Source: Ferrimonas balearica (GTDB lineage: Bacteria; Pseudomonadota; Gammaproteobacteria; Enterobacterales; Shewanellaceae). From it: a DNA stretch of 64,000 nt. The notes below the pieces were generated by a model. It saw only the letters and a program-made list of their open reading frames with translations. It had not been told where the DNA came from and did no database searches. The stretch is taken from contig NZ_JAHVHW010000003.1 of NCBI RefSeq assembly GCF_019802055.1, positions 62,001 to 126,000 of the forward strand, in the 5' to 3' direction. Positions 14,891 through 24,278 of the stretch are shown one piece after another; position 1 is the first letter of the stretch; each line of letters starts with the position of its first letter. The position numbers and the translations under genes are program-made.

Positions 14891-17293
14891 ATGGAAACCC
14901 GCAAAGCTTGGCGGTTGCGTCCAGCAACCCTGACGATTCTGCTCGCCCTGTTCGGTGCCAGTGTCACGCCCCTTGTGAGCGCCGATGAGCACTGTCCAGA
15001 CACCTCCATCTTTGGCGCCATTTTCACCACCACGCCGGATGGCACCGTGGTTAATGAAAACGTGCGCTACGCCGCCAAATGGGACGTTTTCCTGGATGGC
15101 GGTCCAAGAGCCAATGCCCCCCTTTCCGCCGCCGCTCTGCCGGACGGTCACTATTACTTCCAGGTCACTGACCCCAGCGGCAAACGCCTGCTGTCGGAAG
15201 ACCGCATCGCCTGCCGTGAGGTGAAAGTGGAAAACGGCGTAATCACCGAGTATCTCGGCCCTGAAGAGTGCCGGGAGCCCATCAAGTATCGAGGCAAGGT
15301 GTTGGTACCCCACTTATTGAATGACGACTTCGGTGAAGGGGAACCGCCCCGGGAAGGGGCTAAAGTGGTGCGACTCTGGCCCTTTGAGGACACCCCCAAT
15401 CCCGGTGGCGTCTACAAAACCTGGATGACCCCGACCTGTCAGTTCACCGGGGATAAAGAAGCCGAAGGCCCTGAAGAGTTTGCCGCTCAGGGGCAGTTCC
15501 ATGGGTTTGTGCCCCGCTACTCCAAAACCGACAACTTCAAAGTCAAGGAGGGGCGGCCGCAATATGGCATCATCGCCCTGCGTAACTACCACGATGCCAA
15601 TCTGAACTGCCGTCTGGATCTGGGCGAATACCACATCTGGGACTGGCAGTACGAGCTGACCGTTGGCGGTGTGGTCACAGGGAAGACCACCTCTGACGAA
15701 ACCCCGGGGGATCCCACCACCGTGACCCTGGAGGAGCTGCTGGGCAATCTGCAGAACCCGCTGATGCTTGACCAGTACCGCTGGACTCCGGGCGAAACCG
15801 CAAAAAACACCGACAGCCTCTACGTCACCACATCCGCCTATGTCCACAAATACCTGGACTTCGACATCCTTGAAGCCCAGCCGGGACGGTGGATGCTTGA
15901 GGATGAAGTGGATGGCTACCTGCGGCGCTTTGTGATGGAGATGGTCTGTAAGGACGGCATCGATGATGATGGCCTGGGCCCGCAAACCGCGAACGAGTTT
16001 ACGGTTCCCACCCCGCCTGAAGCGCTGGGCGTTCTCGCCATCAACGATCCTGACCCGCAGATTGTGATCACCATGGGGGAAACCGGGTTTGCCCAGGTTC
16101 CGGTGATGAAGGTCTATGACCGGGGACAACCGGGACAATATGAGCCGGGCACGGACCAGTTGCTGCAGGGCTGGCCAGTGACCTTAACCTACGCCCCCAA
16201 CCTGCTGGAGAGCGTCGGGCCGGTTCCGCCCACCATTAAGTCCGATGCCGCCCAGCAGCGCATCCGGGACCTGTACCAGGAGATCGCGGATCGCTTCTTT
16301 GCCGGCTCCGCCCCCGACCCTCTGCTGGTCAACGGCATGGCAGAGCGGAAAACCGGCAGCAATGGGCTCTATCGCTTCAACCTGTTGCTGCCCAATGAGT
16401 ATGGTGGCCTGTACGACGCCTATGAAGTCACCGAGTCGCTGAACGGCTTTATCGGTAAAGCGCTGGTGATCTTCGAGGATGACTCCTCCACACTGATGGA
16501 CGCCGCCGCAGTGAAGTTTGATGTCTGCTCCGAAGCGGTCGGCACCGGTGGCGATGCCGGGCGTACTCCGCCCATCATGGGCCGGGCCTATCTGGACCAG
16601 GATGGCAAACTTTGCAGCGGTGAAGCTAGCGACATCATCAAGGCGATCGTCTACCTCAACCGTTGCACCGGCAAAGCCGCGTTCAGCACCAAGGGCTATT
16701 GGCACAACAAGAATGGTCTGGCCGAGCTGAAACTGGGGACCGGCAGCACCATCGCCGGCTTCAACAGCTACCTGAACGGCAATGTCCACCCGCTGGCTCC
16801 CTATGGCAGCCCCAGCAGTTACTTTGGCGCCGGGGATGAGCCCTTTGACGGCGAGTTCAGCGATGGCAGCCCGGTCGCGCAGGCGTTCAACAATGAGAAG
16901 CTGTCCCCCTTCCCCAACGACATCAGCGCCTTTGATGAGGTTTCGCACTTCCTGATAGACGCCAACGCCAATGGGGATCCGAGGGAGCAGCTGGCGCAGC
17001 AGTTGCTGGCCTTTATCTTCAATGTCGATTTCCGCATCGGCAGCCACGTCACCCTAATCCTGCCGGACAGCGTGCCTCAGTGTGGCTTCGGCAGTGAAAT
17101 GGGCAGCGATGGTCTGATCCAGGCCGCAGTCAACGCGTGGAGCAGTGGTTCAGACAGCCAACGCAACTGCATTAAGACCCTGCTGGACACCTTTAACAAC
17201 ACCGGTGGTGACGGCCAGTATGTGCACTATGTAGTGGATCGTTTCGAGCAGTGTCCCAACAAACCGGCTGGCGTCACAGTGGTCGCCAACTGA
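14891..17293 (+). CDS. Large secreted protein of unknown function
   Basis: 800 residues with a signal peptide (basic N-terminus, hydrophobic 13-29, likely cut after VSA at ~31). I do not recognise the family as a whole. The segment FSTKGYWHNKNG (residue ~599) recalls the GYWKN-type motif found in many bacterial surface proteins. The middle region has Pro-, Gly- and Asp-rich stretches and several spaced cysteines (for example CKDGIDDDG, FDVCSE, LNRCTG), suggesting disulfides in an extracellular protein. It has GAGAGG before the ATG. Next to a LuxR regulator; followed by a strong hairpin. Function not assigned. Confidence 0.75.
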   Translation: METRKAWRLRPATLTILLALFGASVTPLVSADEHCPDTSIFGAIFTTTPDGTVVNENVRYAAKWDVFLDGGPRANAPLSAAALPDGHYYFQVTDPSGKRLLSEDRIACREVKVENGVITEYLGPEECREPIKYRGKVLVPHLLNDDFGEGEPPREGAKVVRLWPFEDTPNPGGVYKTWMTPTCQFTGDKEAEGPEEFAAQGQFHGFVPRYSKTDNFKVKEGRPQYGIIALRNYHDANLNCRLDLGEYHIWDWQYELTVGGVVTGKTTSDETPGDPTTVTLEELLGNLQNPLMLDQYRWTPGETAKNTDSLYVTTSAYVHKYLDFDILEAQPGRWMLEDEVDGYLRRFVMEMVCKDGIDDDGLGPQTANEFTVPTPPEALGVLAINDPDPQIVITMGETGFAQVPVMKVYDRGQPGQYEPGTDQLLQGWPVTLTYAPNLLESVGPVPPTIKSDAAQQRIRDLYQEIADRFFAGSAPDPLLVNGMAERKTGSNGLYRFNLLLPNEYGGLYDAYEVTESLNGFIGKALVIFEDDSSTLMDAAAVKFDVCSEAVGTGGDAGRTPPIMGRAYLDQDGKLCSGEASDIIKAIVYLNRCTGKAAFSTKGYWHNKNGLAELKLGTGSTIAGFNSYLNGNVHPLAPYGSPSSYFGAGDEPFDGEFSDGSPVAQAFNNEKLSPFPNDISAFDEVSHFLIDANANGDPREQLAQQLLAFIFNVDFRIGSHVTLILPDSVPQCGFGSEMGSDGLIQAAVNAWSSGSDSQRNCIKTLLDTFNNTGGDGQYVHYVVDRFEQCPNKPAGVTVVAN

Positions 17294-17306
17294 TCACCCA
17301 CCCCAC

Positions 17307-17331
17307 CACCGCCCACGCTCTGTGGGCGGTG
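17307..17331 (+). terminator. Strong hairpin after the secreted-protein gene
   Basis: A perfect 10-bp stem (CACCGCCCAC with GTGGGCGGTG) around GCTCT starts 13 bp after the stop. There is no T run, so it may stabilise the 3' end or act with Rho rather than being a classical terminator. Confidence 0.5.
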
Positions 17332-17419
17332 CCCTTCAGGCAAAGGGCCAACCCTTGCGACCGCAGGTTCCGCCTGTTAGCTTGCAACCTCCCGATAACA
17401 CAACAATAAGAGGCCACGG

Positions 17420-18271
17420 ATGCGCTTCACTCACACTCTTCCCCTGATCTCCCTACTGATGGCTGGCACGGCCTGGGCTCAGGATTATCAGCTCCACCTA
17501 CTCACACTGGAGCAGGACAAACCGACCTCTCACACGGCGGTCAGCGACAAGCGTGGCTATAACAATCAACCCGCCTTCACCGCAGACAGCAAGGCGCTGT
17601 TGTTCAGCTCCGATCGGGCAGGCGGACAGATGGACATCTTCCGCTTTGACCTCGCCAGTGGCGCCACCACCAACCTCACCAATACACCCTCGGAAAGCGA
17701 GTTTTCCCCGCAACCGGGACAGATTACGGATGAGATCACCTACGTGGTGGAACAGGGCGTGCCCCACCAGAGCGTATGGCGACAGCAGGATGGTCAGGCG
17801 CGACAGCGGGCCGTCAACAGCTACATCCCTGCCGGCTACTATGCCCAGCGCCACGGCCAGGGGACCCTGCTTTGGGCCCGTTACGGTTACCACCTCTACT
17901 TTGAACCCTGGGGTGAACAGGCGGATGAGCGCCACTTTGTCAGCGCCAGCGTCGGCCGCAGCCTGCACGCCATTCCCGGCAGTGAGGAGTTCAGCTTCCT
18001 GCACAAGCAGGTGGATGGAGATTGGGTGATCAAAGGCTATCACCCGGCGACCGGCGCCATTCGCCCCATTACCCGCATCGACAAAGCGAGCGAGGATTAC
18101 ACCTGGGACCAGCAGGGCCGGATCTGGATGGGGATTGGCAGCGAGTTGTGGCGCTGGGACAGCGAGAATCAGTGGCAACCGATAGCGGACCTCGCCTCAT
18201 TTGGCGTGGGCACCATCGGTCGCCTGGCCATCAGCCCGGACGGGCGCTATCTGGCCGTAGTCGGACTGTAA
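17420..18271 (+). CDS. Periplasmic TolB-like beta-propeller protein
   Basis: 283 residues with a signal peptide ending at AWA (residue 20). Repeats of the WD40-like/TolB type are visible, for example NNQPAFTADSKALLFSSDRAGGQMDIFRFDLASGATTNLTNTPSESEFSPQ (residues ~45-95) and LAISPDGRYLAVVG at the C-terminus. Such propellers usually mediate protein binding in the periplasm; no enzyme site is seen. The ATG follows AAGAGG. It converges with the next gene, leaving only 5 bp. Confidence 0.7.
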   Translation: MRFTHTLPLISLLMAGTAWAQDYQLHLLTLEQDKPTSHTAVSDKRGYNNQPAFTADSKALLFSSDRAGGQMDIFRFDLASGATTNLTNTPSESEFSPQPGQITDEITYVVEQGVPHQSVWRQQDGQARQRAVNSYIPAGYYAQRHGQGTLLWARYGYHLYFEPWGEQADERHFVSASVGRSLHAIPGSEEFSFLHKQVDGDWVIKGYHPATGAIRPITRIDKASEDYTWDQQGRIWMGIGSELWRWDSENQWQPIADLASFGVGTIGRLAISPDGRYLAVVGL

Positions 18272-18276
18272 CGTCT

Positions 18277-18894
18277 TCAGAAGCGCTGGACGTCGAAGAT
18301 CTCCTCGGAAGCAACCAGCGCTTCGATCTCCTCAAAGGCGAAGTGGAAACTCGCCTCTTCATTAAAGCGCCCCTCCTCCTTGTTTTCGTTCAGCGCCTCA
18401 CGGATGCCAGCGCGCAACTCAAACATGTACTCAGACAGCACTACTTTGACTCCTGTGCTGTTGACCGCCACCACCTTCATCGCGCCATAGGGGTAGTCCG
18501 GGTCCACATCTTCAAAGGCGTTGCGGAAGTCCATCAGGTAACGATCCCCCACCTGGGGCTCAGTAACATAGAGGGCATTTTCCTCTTGGTTGCGGGCATC
18601 CATATATTGGAAGCCGCCAAACAGCAGAGGGAGCAGCACGGCCCAGTACTGAACCGGCACAAAGAACAGGGCGTGCTGGGGAGGACGGGGCCCCTCTCCC
18701 TGATGGCGGTTGACCATCCATCCAAAGACCCCAATGCAAATCGAGGCGATGGCAATGGTCAGCCAAACCGGCCAGCCGTCACCGCGGTAAGTTCCCTCGC
18801 CAAACAGGCTGTCCAGCACCAGTTGTGACCCGATAAACACCGCCGCCACCAGGATGGGCACCAGCCAGCCCAGACCTCGCCAAATGATCAGCAT
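18277..18894 (-). CDS. Membrane protein of unknown function
   Basis: 205 residues. Three hydrophobic segments in the N-terminal half (about 8-28, 43-62 and 80-96) are followed by a soluble C-terminal domain of about 105 residues (MDARNQEEN...FDVQRF), rich in acidic residues. No motif that I recognise. Convergent with the beta-propeller gene; its upstream region (18895-18966) separates it from the hydrolase gene transcribed the same way. Confidence 0.65.
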   Translation of the reverse strand: MLIIWRGLGWLVPILVAAVFIGSQLVLDSLFGEGTYRGDGWPVWLTIAIASICIGVFGWMVNRHQGEGPRPPQHALFFVPVQYWAVLLPLLFGGFQYMDARNQEENALYVTEPQVGDRYLMDFRNAFEDVDPDYPYGAMKVVAVNSTGVKVVLSEYMFELRAGIREALNENKEEGRFNEEASFHFAFEEIEALVASEEIFDVQRF

Positions 18895-18966
18895 TCCCTG
18901 CTCCTATGTCGTTTACTTTTAAGCCAAAACGACACGTTAACAGGTTGTTAATTTCGGTTCTATGAC

Positions 18967-19506
18967 TTACTTAACCAACTTGAGCAGGGTTTTGAACTGG
19001 GGGTGATCGCAGCGGCCCATCAACTCAAACAGAACCATCTCAACGGAAGTGATATGGGCACCCAAACTGGCCATTCGGTTCAGACCCAGTTGATGGTTGT
19101 GGGTGGTGCGGGCACTGACCGCATCCGCCACCACCTGCACTTCATACTCTCGGTTCAGGAACTGGGCGGCGGACTGGTAGACACAGACATGGCTCTCGAT
19201 GCCACAAAGAAGCAGTTGGCGTCTGCCGAGGCGTTCAATTTCGGCCATCACTTCGCGGCTCTCGCCACAACCGAAACTGAGCTTGGAGATGGGGCTCTGG
19301 CCCGTCAGCAGGTCCGCCACTTCCGGGATGGTGGGGCCCAGGCCTTCAGGATATTGCTCAACCCAGACGACCGGAACCTCCAGGGCCTGCAAGCCCTGAA
19401 TAAGACAGCGGATACGGGAGATAAGCGGTTCGCTGTCGTGCATGGCGCGAGCAAGTCGGCCCTGCACATCAATCAGCACCAGCGCGGTATGGTCAACATT
19501 CAGCAT
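18967..19506 (-). CDS. Isochorismatase-family cysteine hydrolase
   Basis: 179 residues with the isochorismatase fold triad: Asp in LVLIDVQGRL (~residue 13), Lys in ISKLSFGCG, and the nucleophile Cys in LLLCGIESHVCVYQSA. Related bacterial proteins (YcaC-like) hydrolyse amides or are uncharacterised; the substrate cannot be told from sequence. I start at the ATG giving MLNVDHTAL, preceded by GGAGGGG; an earlier in-frame start would add 64 non-family residues. Cytosolic. Confidence 0.82.
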   Translation of the reverse strand: MLNVDHTALVLIDVQGRLARAMHDSEPLISRIRCLIQGLQALEVPVVWVEQYPEGLGPTIPEVADLLTGQSPISKLSFGCGESREVMAEIERLGRRQLLLCGIESHVCVYQSAAQFLNREYEVQVVADAVSARTTHNHQLGLNRMASLGAHITSVEMVLFELMGRCDHPQFKTLLKLVK

Positions 19507-19586
19507 GGGGAGCCCCTCCGGATTGGCATGGGCTCCCACTTTGCCATGAACGGATCCACGACAGGATGAGACTTTGGTCCAGCGAC

Positions 19587-19853
19587 TCAGGAGGGGGTAT
19601 TGGCCACCGGCATCACGAACAGTTTGCTTAACGCAATACGGCGGGCGGCCAAACGCTGACGCTCGGCCCAGAAAACGCCCACAACCAAACCAAGGCACAT
19701 GATTGCCAATAGGCTCGGCGCACTGAGGACGCCAAAGGAGATACGCAGAACGAAGCAGAGTCCTGCGGTGGCCAGCAGAAGCAGCAGTACACGGCTCAGC
19801 CAGAGCAAAATGGGTTTCATCGGTTTCATCACGATCGGTTTTGTGTCAATCAC
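19587..19853 (-). CDS. Small two-helix membrane protein, unknown
   Basis: Up to 88 residues from a GTG; internal ATGs at 19829 and 19820 would give 80 or 77. Two hydrophobic stretches (PILLWLSRVLLLLLATAGL and APSLLAIMCLGLVVGVFW) predict two membrane helices, with a basic segment between QRLAARR and the C-terminus. None of the candidate starts has a strong ribosome binding site, so the start is uncertain. No recognised family. Lies between two other minus-strand genes. Confidence 0.45.
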   Translation of the reverse strand: MIDTKPIVMKPMKPILLWLSRVLLLLLATAGLCFVLRISFGVLSAPSLLAIMCLGLVVGVFWAERQRLAARRIALSKLFVMPVANTPS

Positions 19854-19942
19854 AAATGGGACTGATAGGCCATTCGACTTTGATCTAAATCAAAACACAG
19901 GCGTAACTGACCATCAAGCGGACCGGCCGATTGATTATCAAT

Positions 19943-20392
19943 TCAGTGAGATCGCTCAGATTTTGACGATAAAATTTGTTCAAACTGCTGGTGATACTGG
20001 CTGAGCCTTTCTTTATCCGCTTGCAGTTGTTCCCGCCGAACCTCCTCCTCCTGACCCGGTAGCCCCTCAATGGTGACCAACGCGTCCTCCAGGGCCTGAG
20101 GCAATGTCTTAAAATCCTCATCCACCTCTTCAAAGGAGACCACCACCAACAACAAGTCCTTCAATCGCTGCTCCACGGCGTAGACCGCCGCATCGGTTGG
20201 CATCCCTATCGCTTCATCGTATGCCGACAGCAGCCGATTCAGCGCGGAGTCCACTGCGGCATCGGAGCGCAGTTGCTCCTCCTTCTCATGGGAGCGGTCC
20301 CGTTTCAGGATGATCAGAACCCAGGTAAGCAACAACAGAGCCAGAGTGCCAGCGATGATCAAGCCCAGCGTGGTCCAGGAAGAGTCGTTCAT
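19943..20392 (-). CDS. Single-pass membrane protein with helical cytoplasmic domain, unknown
   Basis: 149 residues. One hydrophobic helix (residues ~8-29) is followed by a strongly charged, probably coiled-coil domain (KRDRSHEKEEQLR... and QEEEVRREQLQADKERLSQYHQQFEQIL). GGAG lies 6 bp before the ATG. No known family. Transcribed away from the chemoreceptor gene, with a 382-bp region between them. Confidence 0.65.
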   Translation of the reverse strand: MNDSSWTTLGLIIAGTLALLLLTWVLIILKRDRSHEKEEQLRSDAAVDSALNRLLSAYDEAIGMPTDAAVYAVEQRLKDLLLVVVSFEEVDEDFKTLPQALEDALVTIEGLPGQEEEVRREQLQADKERLSQYHQQFEQILSSKSERSH

Positions 20393-20460
20393 GGCGGATC
20401 TCCGTTACAGGTCGGATACTTTCGCAGTATAGATGCCAAATTGAGTCAAGGCCTTAGCCC

Positions 20461-20614
20461 CGGTTTCATCGAACCGACATCCCACTGTCACCGCTCTGCC
20501 ACAGCAACACGTGACCATTCACTCACCGATTGGATCCCGCTTCCCCCTGGTCGCCAGTATCCATCGAATGCTTTGACAACCCCTTTGGCCCCAATCTGCT
20601 GGGGCCTTTTTTTT
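20461..20614 (+). other. Structured region ending in a terminator upstream of the chemoreceptor gene
   Basis: The 382-bp space between divergent genes contains a hairpin CGGTT/AACCG (20461-20476), a two-part hairpin TGGAT/ATCCA enclosing CTGG/CCAG (20531-20563) and then a classical terminator. No coding gene on this strand ends nearby, so it is either a small RNA or an attenuated leader of the chemoreceptor mRNA. No tRNA was found here. Confidence 0.4.
20587..20614 (+). terminator. Orphan Rho-independent terminator
   Basis: GGCCCC, an 8-nt loop, GGGGCC and eight T. It lies 161 bp before the chemoreceptor start and after no visible plus-strand gene. The opposite strand lacks a T run, so it acts only on the plus strand. 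Confidence 0.8.
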
Positions 20615-20774
20615 CTCTGTCTACCGCTTCAGATTTGGCGCCACTGTCACCCGTTGGCCATTTGTTAACCCGACCAACAGCTTTCTTACTTAAGTTGCGA
20701 GTTGGCTGCTTTTTTTTACTCACCGTTCACTCCATAATGCCCGCGTAGTCCCATCGGAAGGAACCGAGTTACCG

Positions 20775-22166
20775 ATGAAAGAAATCGCGTTTCGCTGGAT
20801 CGACCGTCTGCTGATCCATCTCACCCTCAGGGAGAAGTTTCTCCTGGTCTTCTTTATTCCTCTGCTGACACTGTTTCTGAGCATTGCCGTCATGGCGTAC
20901 CAGGCTCAGCAGCACATGCTGTCGGAGCTGAAAACTCAGCAGAGCTGGATCGCCGCTCAGCTAAATCTTCAGCCTGAGGCAGACGCAGAGCAATGGCTCT
21001 CGGGCAGTCCGTTTCAGCTGGGTGAAGGGACCCATGGAATCACGCTTGCCTCCGGACAACGCCTCTCCATGGTGACCGAGCCCGGTCTGTTTGATCTGTT
21101 CACCCCCGGTGTACTGGTGATGATTGGCCTGGCGGTGCTGCTGTGCGCCATGGTGACCTACTACATCATGACCTTTATCGGAGGGGCGATGTTCACCATG
21201 AACTCGGCCCTGAACCGGTTGGCCGAAGGAGACCTCACCGCCCGTCTCAACTTCTTCCCGGTGCGGGATGAGTTCAGCCAGATCGCCGTCACCATCGATA
21301 AAGTGGCGGAGCGGGAGCAGAGTCTGGTCAAGGAGATGAAACTGGCGGGCGGCTTGATGCAGAGTCTGAGCGCAGAGCTGACAGAGATGAGCCACAGTTC
21401 CCGGTCTCTCTCTCAGGAGCAGGGTGTGCAGCTGGACAGTCTGGTCAGCGCCTCCGAGGAGATGGAGTACTCCATCCGCGAAGTGGCCAGCCACGCCGTC
21501 ACCTCCTCGCAGAGCACTCAGGCTGCCGCCACCGCCGCACAGGCAGGTCAGGACCAGCTGTCCCAGACCCAGCACAGCCTCAACACGCTTCAGGGTGAAG
21601 TGGGAGAAGCAGCTCTGGCGGTCACGCAGCTGGAACAGAACATCAACCAGATCAATCAGGTGCTCACCAGCATCAACGCCATCTCGGAACAGACCAACCT
21701 GCTGGCGCTCAATGCCGCTATTGAAGCGGCCCGGGCCGGTGAACAGGGTCGCGGTTTTGCCGTGGTGGCGGATGAGGTTCGCACTCTGGCTGGCCGCACC
21801 CAGGAGGCCACCGTCGCGATTCAGGGGATGATGGAGACCCTGCAGAATGGTCGTGCCCAACTGGTGGATGTGATGGAGCGTACCGTCGATAACGCTACGC
21901 AAAGCGGTGAACTGATGGGTAAGGTGGCAGAGCAGATCCTGCAGATCAGCGAACGCAACCAGGATCTTGCGCTGCGCAGCACGGAGATCGCCACCGCCGC
22001 TGAGCAGCAAAGCGGCGTTGCCAGCACTCTGGTGGCCAACATTGACCAGATCCGCCAGCACGGCAGTGCCATTGGTGAGCAGATCCAACAGGCGGTCAGT
22101 CAGATTGTTCAGTTGAACGGTCAGGCCGAAAAGCTGGATGCGCTGATTAAGGGTCTGAAAAGCTGA
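20775..22166 (+). CDS. Methyl-accepting chemotaxis protein
   Basis: 463 residues. First membrane segment ~24-44, a short periplasmic part (~45-112) too small for a standard ligand-binding domain, second membrane segment ~113-137, HAMP ~138-190 and a cytoplasmic signalling domain with the conserved hairpin tip [41 protein letters not shown] written here only in part: [19 protein letters not shown]. It signals to CheA/CheW; the ligand is unknown. GGAAGG precedes the ATG. No che genes are in the window. The leader carries a structured region with a terminator. Confidence 0.92.
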   Translation: MKEIAFRWIDRLLIHLTLREKFLLVFFIPLLTLFLSIAVMAYQAQQHMLSELKTQQSWIAAQLNLQPEADAEQWLSGSPFQLGEGTHGITLASGQRLSMVTEPGLFDLFTPGVLVMIGLAVLLCAMVTYYIMTFIGGAMFTMNSALNRLAEGDLTARLNFFPVRDEFSQIAVTIDKVAEREQSLVKEMKLAGGLMQSLSAELTEMSHSSRSLSQEQGVQLDSLVSASEEMEYSIREVASHAVTSSQSTQAAATAAQAGQDQLSQTQHSLNTLQGEVGEAALAVTQLEQNINQINQVLTSINAISEQTNLLALNAAIEAARAGEQGRGFAVVADEVRTLAGRTQEATVAIQGMMETLQNGRAQLVDVMERTVDNATQSGELMGKVAEQILQISERNQDLALRSTEIATAAEQQSGVASTLVANIDQIRQHGSAIGEQIQQAVSQIVQLNGQAEKLDALIKGLKS

Positions 22167-22184
22167 CCGTCCAAACGGGCAAAA

Positions 22185-22212
22185 AGAAAGGGCGCCAGAG
22201 GGCGCCCTTTCT
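22185..22212. terminator. Bidirectional terminator between the chemoreceptor gene and rlmJ
   Basis: A perfect 12-bp stem (AGAAAGGGCGCC with GGCGCCCTTTCT) around AGAG lies between two convergent genes, with A- and T-rich flanks on the two sides. Confidence 0.85.
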
Positions 22213-22226
22213 GTCTCAGGGGAAAA

Positions 22227-23066
22227 TCACTCCCCAACCAGCCACTCCAGGGTGTAACCGGCCTGCGGAGACTGAGCCAGTTTATCTTTCAGATAGGGCA
22301 GCAACTCTGCCATCTGGCTTTCCAGCTTCCAGGGCGGATTGATAACGATCATACCGGAGCCGGTCATGCCTCGCTCGGCGTTGTCGCCCTTCACCCGAAG
22401 TTCAATCTTCAGGATTTTGCGGATGCCAGATGCCTTGAGGCGACGCTCAACAAACTCAATGTCCTTACGGAACACAACCGGATACCACAGAGCATAAGTG
22501 CCGGTGGCCCAGCGTTTCGCCGCTTCCTGCACCCCTTTGACCAGATCCCGGTATTCATCCTTCAGTTCGTAAGGCGGGTCGATCAATACCACCCCACGAC
22601 GCTCTTTCGGCGGCAGGTTGGCCTTCAGGCACTGGTAGCCATCTTCGCGGGCGATACGAACCCGTCGGTCACCGGCAAACTCCTGCACCAGACGGGGGTG
22701 ATCCGAGGGATGCAGTTCCGTCAGCATCATGCGGTCCTGGGGACGGATCAGCGCGCCGGCCAATAATGGGCTACCCGGGTAGTAGCGCAGGTTGCCATTG
22801 GGGTTCAGCGCTTTCACCGCCTTCAGGTAGGGGTGCAGCACTTGCGGGCAATCCTCGCCCCACAAACGGCCAATGCCATCCACATACTCGCCGGTTTTCT
22901 CAGCGTGCTCGTCGTTCAGGTCATAGCGACCTGCTCCGGAGTGGGTGTCGTGGTACACAAAGGCCTTATCCTTGCCTTTAAGGGCTTCCAGGATCAGAGA
23001 CTGAACGCAGTGTTTCAGAACGTCGGCGTGGTTTCCGGCGTGGTAACTGTGGCGATAGGAAAGCAT
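22227..23066 (-). CDS. rlmJ: 23S rRNA (adenine-2030-N6)-methyltransferase
   Basis: 279 residues, the family's usual length. RlmJ methylates A2030 of 23S rRNA using SAM. The N-terminus MLSYRHSYHAGNHADVLKH is diagnostic, and the catalytic motif appears as VVLIDPPYE (residues ~160-168; D-P-P-Y). Cytosolic. Convergent with the chemoreceptor gene and separated from it by a shared terminator. Confidence 0.96.
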   Translation of the reverse strand: MLSYRHSYHAGNHADVLKHCVQSLILEALKGKDKAFVYHDTHSGAGRYDLNDEHAEKTGEYVDGIGRLWGEDCPQVLHPYLKAVKALNPNGNLRYYPGSPLLAGALIRPQDRMMLTELHPSDHPRLVQEFAGDRRVRIAREDGYQCLKANLPPKERRGVVLIDPPYELKDEYRDLVKGVQEAAKRWATGTYALWYPVVFRKDIEFVERRLKASGIRKILKIELRVKGDNAERGMTGSGMIVINPPWKLESQMAELLPYLKDKLAQSPQAGYTLEWLVGE

Positions 23067-23264
23067 GGGGGATCACTTCAACTCGTTGCTAGGCGCCTAT
23101 TATCACCGAAGCGGGCGCAACGCGCCGAACTTTTTGCCTCTTCCGCCCGGCCTCAGCGGAAAACCGGGCGCCCTCCTGCCGCGTATCCAGTACGAGGCCG
23201 GGATGATGCGCACAATCCTCTCCGGTGTGCGCTACCGCATGGAGGTGGCCATCCCGGTCTCCCA

Positions 23265-23450
23265 TCAATCCGGTGAAAGCGCCTCGCGATCACCTCTGAG
23301 GCGCCCCAGCATCGCCTCAACACGACGCATCAGGCGCTGCTCCCGTTCCACTCCACGAAAGTGAAGCTCTCCGCGCAGATCCTCCAGTAACTGAATCAAT
23401 GCTTCGCGGCTCACTGGCCCGCCGGTGTCATCCGGTTGCCCCTCAGTCAC
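23265..23450 (-). CDS. Small charged protein of unknown function
   Basis: 61 residues, rich in Arg and Glu, probably helical (REALIQLLEDLRGELHF...RRVEAMLGRLRG). The GTG start lies inside the last codons of the upstream gene (GTGACTGA arrangement), so it would be translated by coupling. No family recognised; support is the overlap and the amphipathic, non-random composition only. Confidence 0.4.
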   Translation of the reverse strand: MTEGQPDDTGGPVSREALIQLLEDLRGELHFRGVEREQRLMRRVEAMLGRLRGDREALSPD

Positions 23451-24042
23451 GGAACGCCCCTTCAGGCATCCGGTTGCGGACCTGGCGCAGCAGGGTTTGC
23501 TCCTCTTTCAACTCCGCCTCAAAATCATTGATGATGTCGTAGTAGGGTCGCGCTTCGGCGTGCCCCAGGGCAAACCCCTCCCCCTCGAACCGGTCAGCCA
23601 GGTCAATGATGTCAGCGGACGCGCCAGCCTGCTGGCACGACTCAGATAACAGGGCACCAAGCTTCTTCAGATTGCCCCCCATCTCTGTGGCACTGTCCAC
23701 CAGAGTCTCAACCTCTTCCAGATCATTCAGAAGTTCATCCACCAGCCCCCGCTGATGGGAAAACTCATCGCGCTTATCCGCCTGAAGAAAGTACCGGGCC
23801 ATCACATCCAGAGTGAAGTCACCTTCAATCTGTGAGTACAGCGCCGGGAAGCGCTCCTCAATCTCCATCAGGCGCTCTCCGGCCCGCTCGTACTTTTTCA
23901 GGATGCGAAAACGGTAGTCATCGAGTTTTTCGAAGCTGGAACGCTGGCAGGCGCCCGCTTCGGCGCTGAAAGGCGTCGCCCCAAACATCAGGGCCAGACT
24001 GAGCAGCAAAAGATTGGCGAGTCGGTATGGTTGGCGTGGCAT
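23443..24042 (-). CDS. Secreted helical protein of unknown function
   Basis: 199 residues with a signal peptide (hydrophobic 10-24, likely cut after AEA near 29). The mature part is mostly helical and acidic (FEKLDDYRFRILKKYERAGERL, LLNDLEEVETLVDSATEMGGNLKKL) with only two cysteines. A very good AAAGGAGGG ribosome binding site fixes the ATG; a longer in-frame version would place the signal peptide internally. Probably periplasmic. No recognised domain; forms an operon with the small gene overlapping its end. Confidence 0.65.
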   Translation of the reverse strand: MPRQPYRLANLLLLSLALMFGATPFSAEAGACQRSSFEKLDDYRFRILKKYERAGERLMEIEERFPALYSQIEGDFTLDVMARYFLQADKRDEFSHQRGLVDELLNDLEEVETLVDSATEMGGNLKKLGALLSESCQQAGASADIIDLADRFEGEGFALGHAEARPYYDIINDFEAELKEEQTLLRQVRNRMPEGAFRD

Positions 24043-24213
24043 GATTCCCTCCTTTGCCCAAAGCACTTTCCCCCGAAAAGGGGGACCACGGCTTAAAAAA
24101 ACACCGGGGTTGCCTCCCACTTCCTGCTCTTCCCCCCTGCTTCTCAACATAACGCGCTGCGCCCCGGAATCTTTGTCTGTGATCAACCTTCACGGTATGC
24201 AGTTGGCAAATAG

Positions 24214-24245
24214 CAAAAACGGCCAGAGAGGATATCCCGGCCGTT
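24214..24245 (-). terminator. Terminator after the SnoaL-like gene
   Basis: AACGGCC/GGCCGTT stem followed on the minus strand by TTTTTGC, 34 bp after the stop of the gene at 24279-24815. Confidence 0.75.
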
Positions 24246-24278
24246 CAAGGCTGTTTGTGAGTGGCGAATCAATTCAAT

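Noticed and set aside
20470-20515. tRNA-like string on the minus strand (TGTGGCAGAGCGGT and GGTTCGATGAAACC)
   Set aside because: The spacing does not allow acceptor and anticodon stems; no CCA-type 3' end or full cloverleaf could be drawn.
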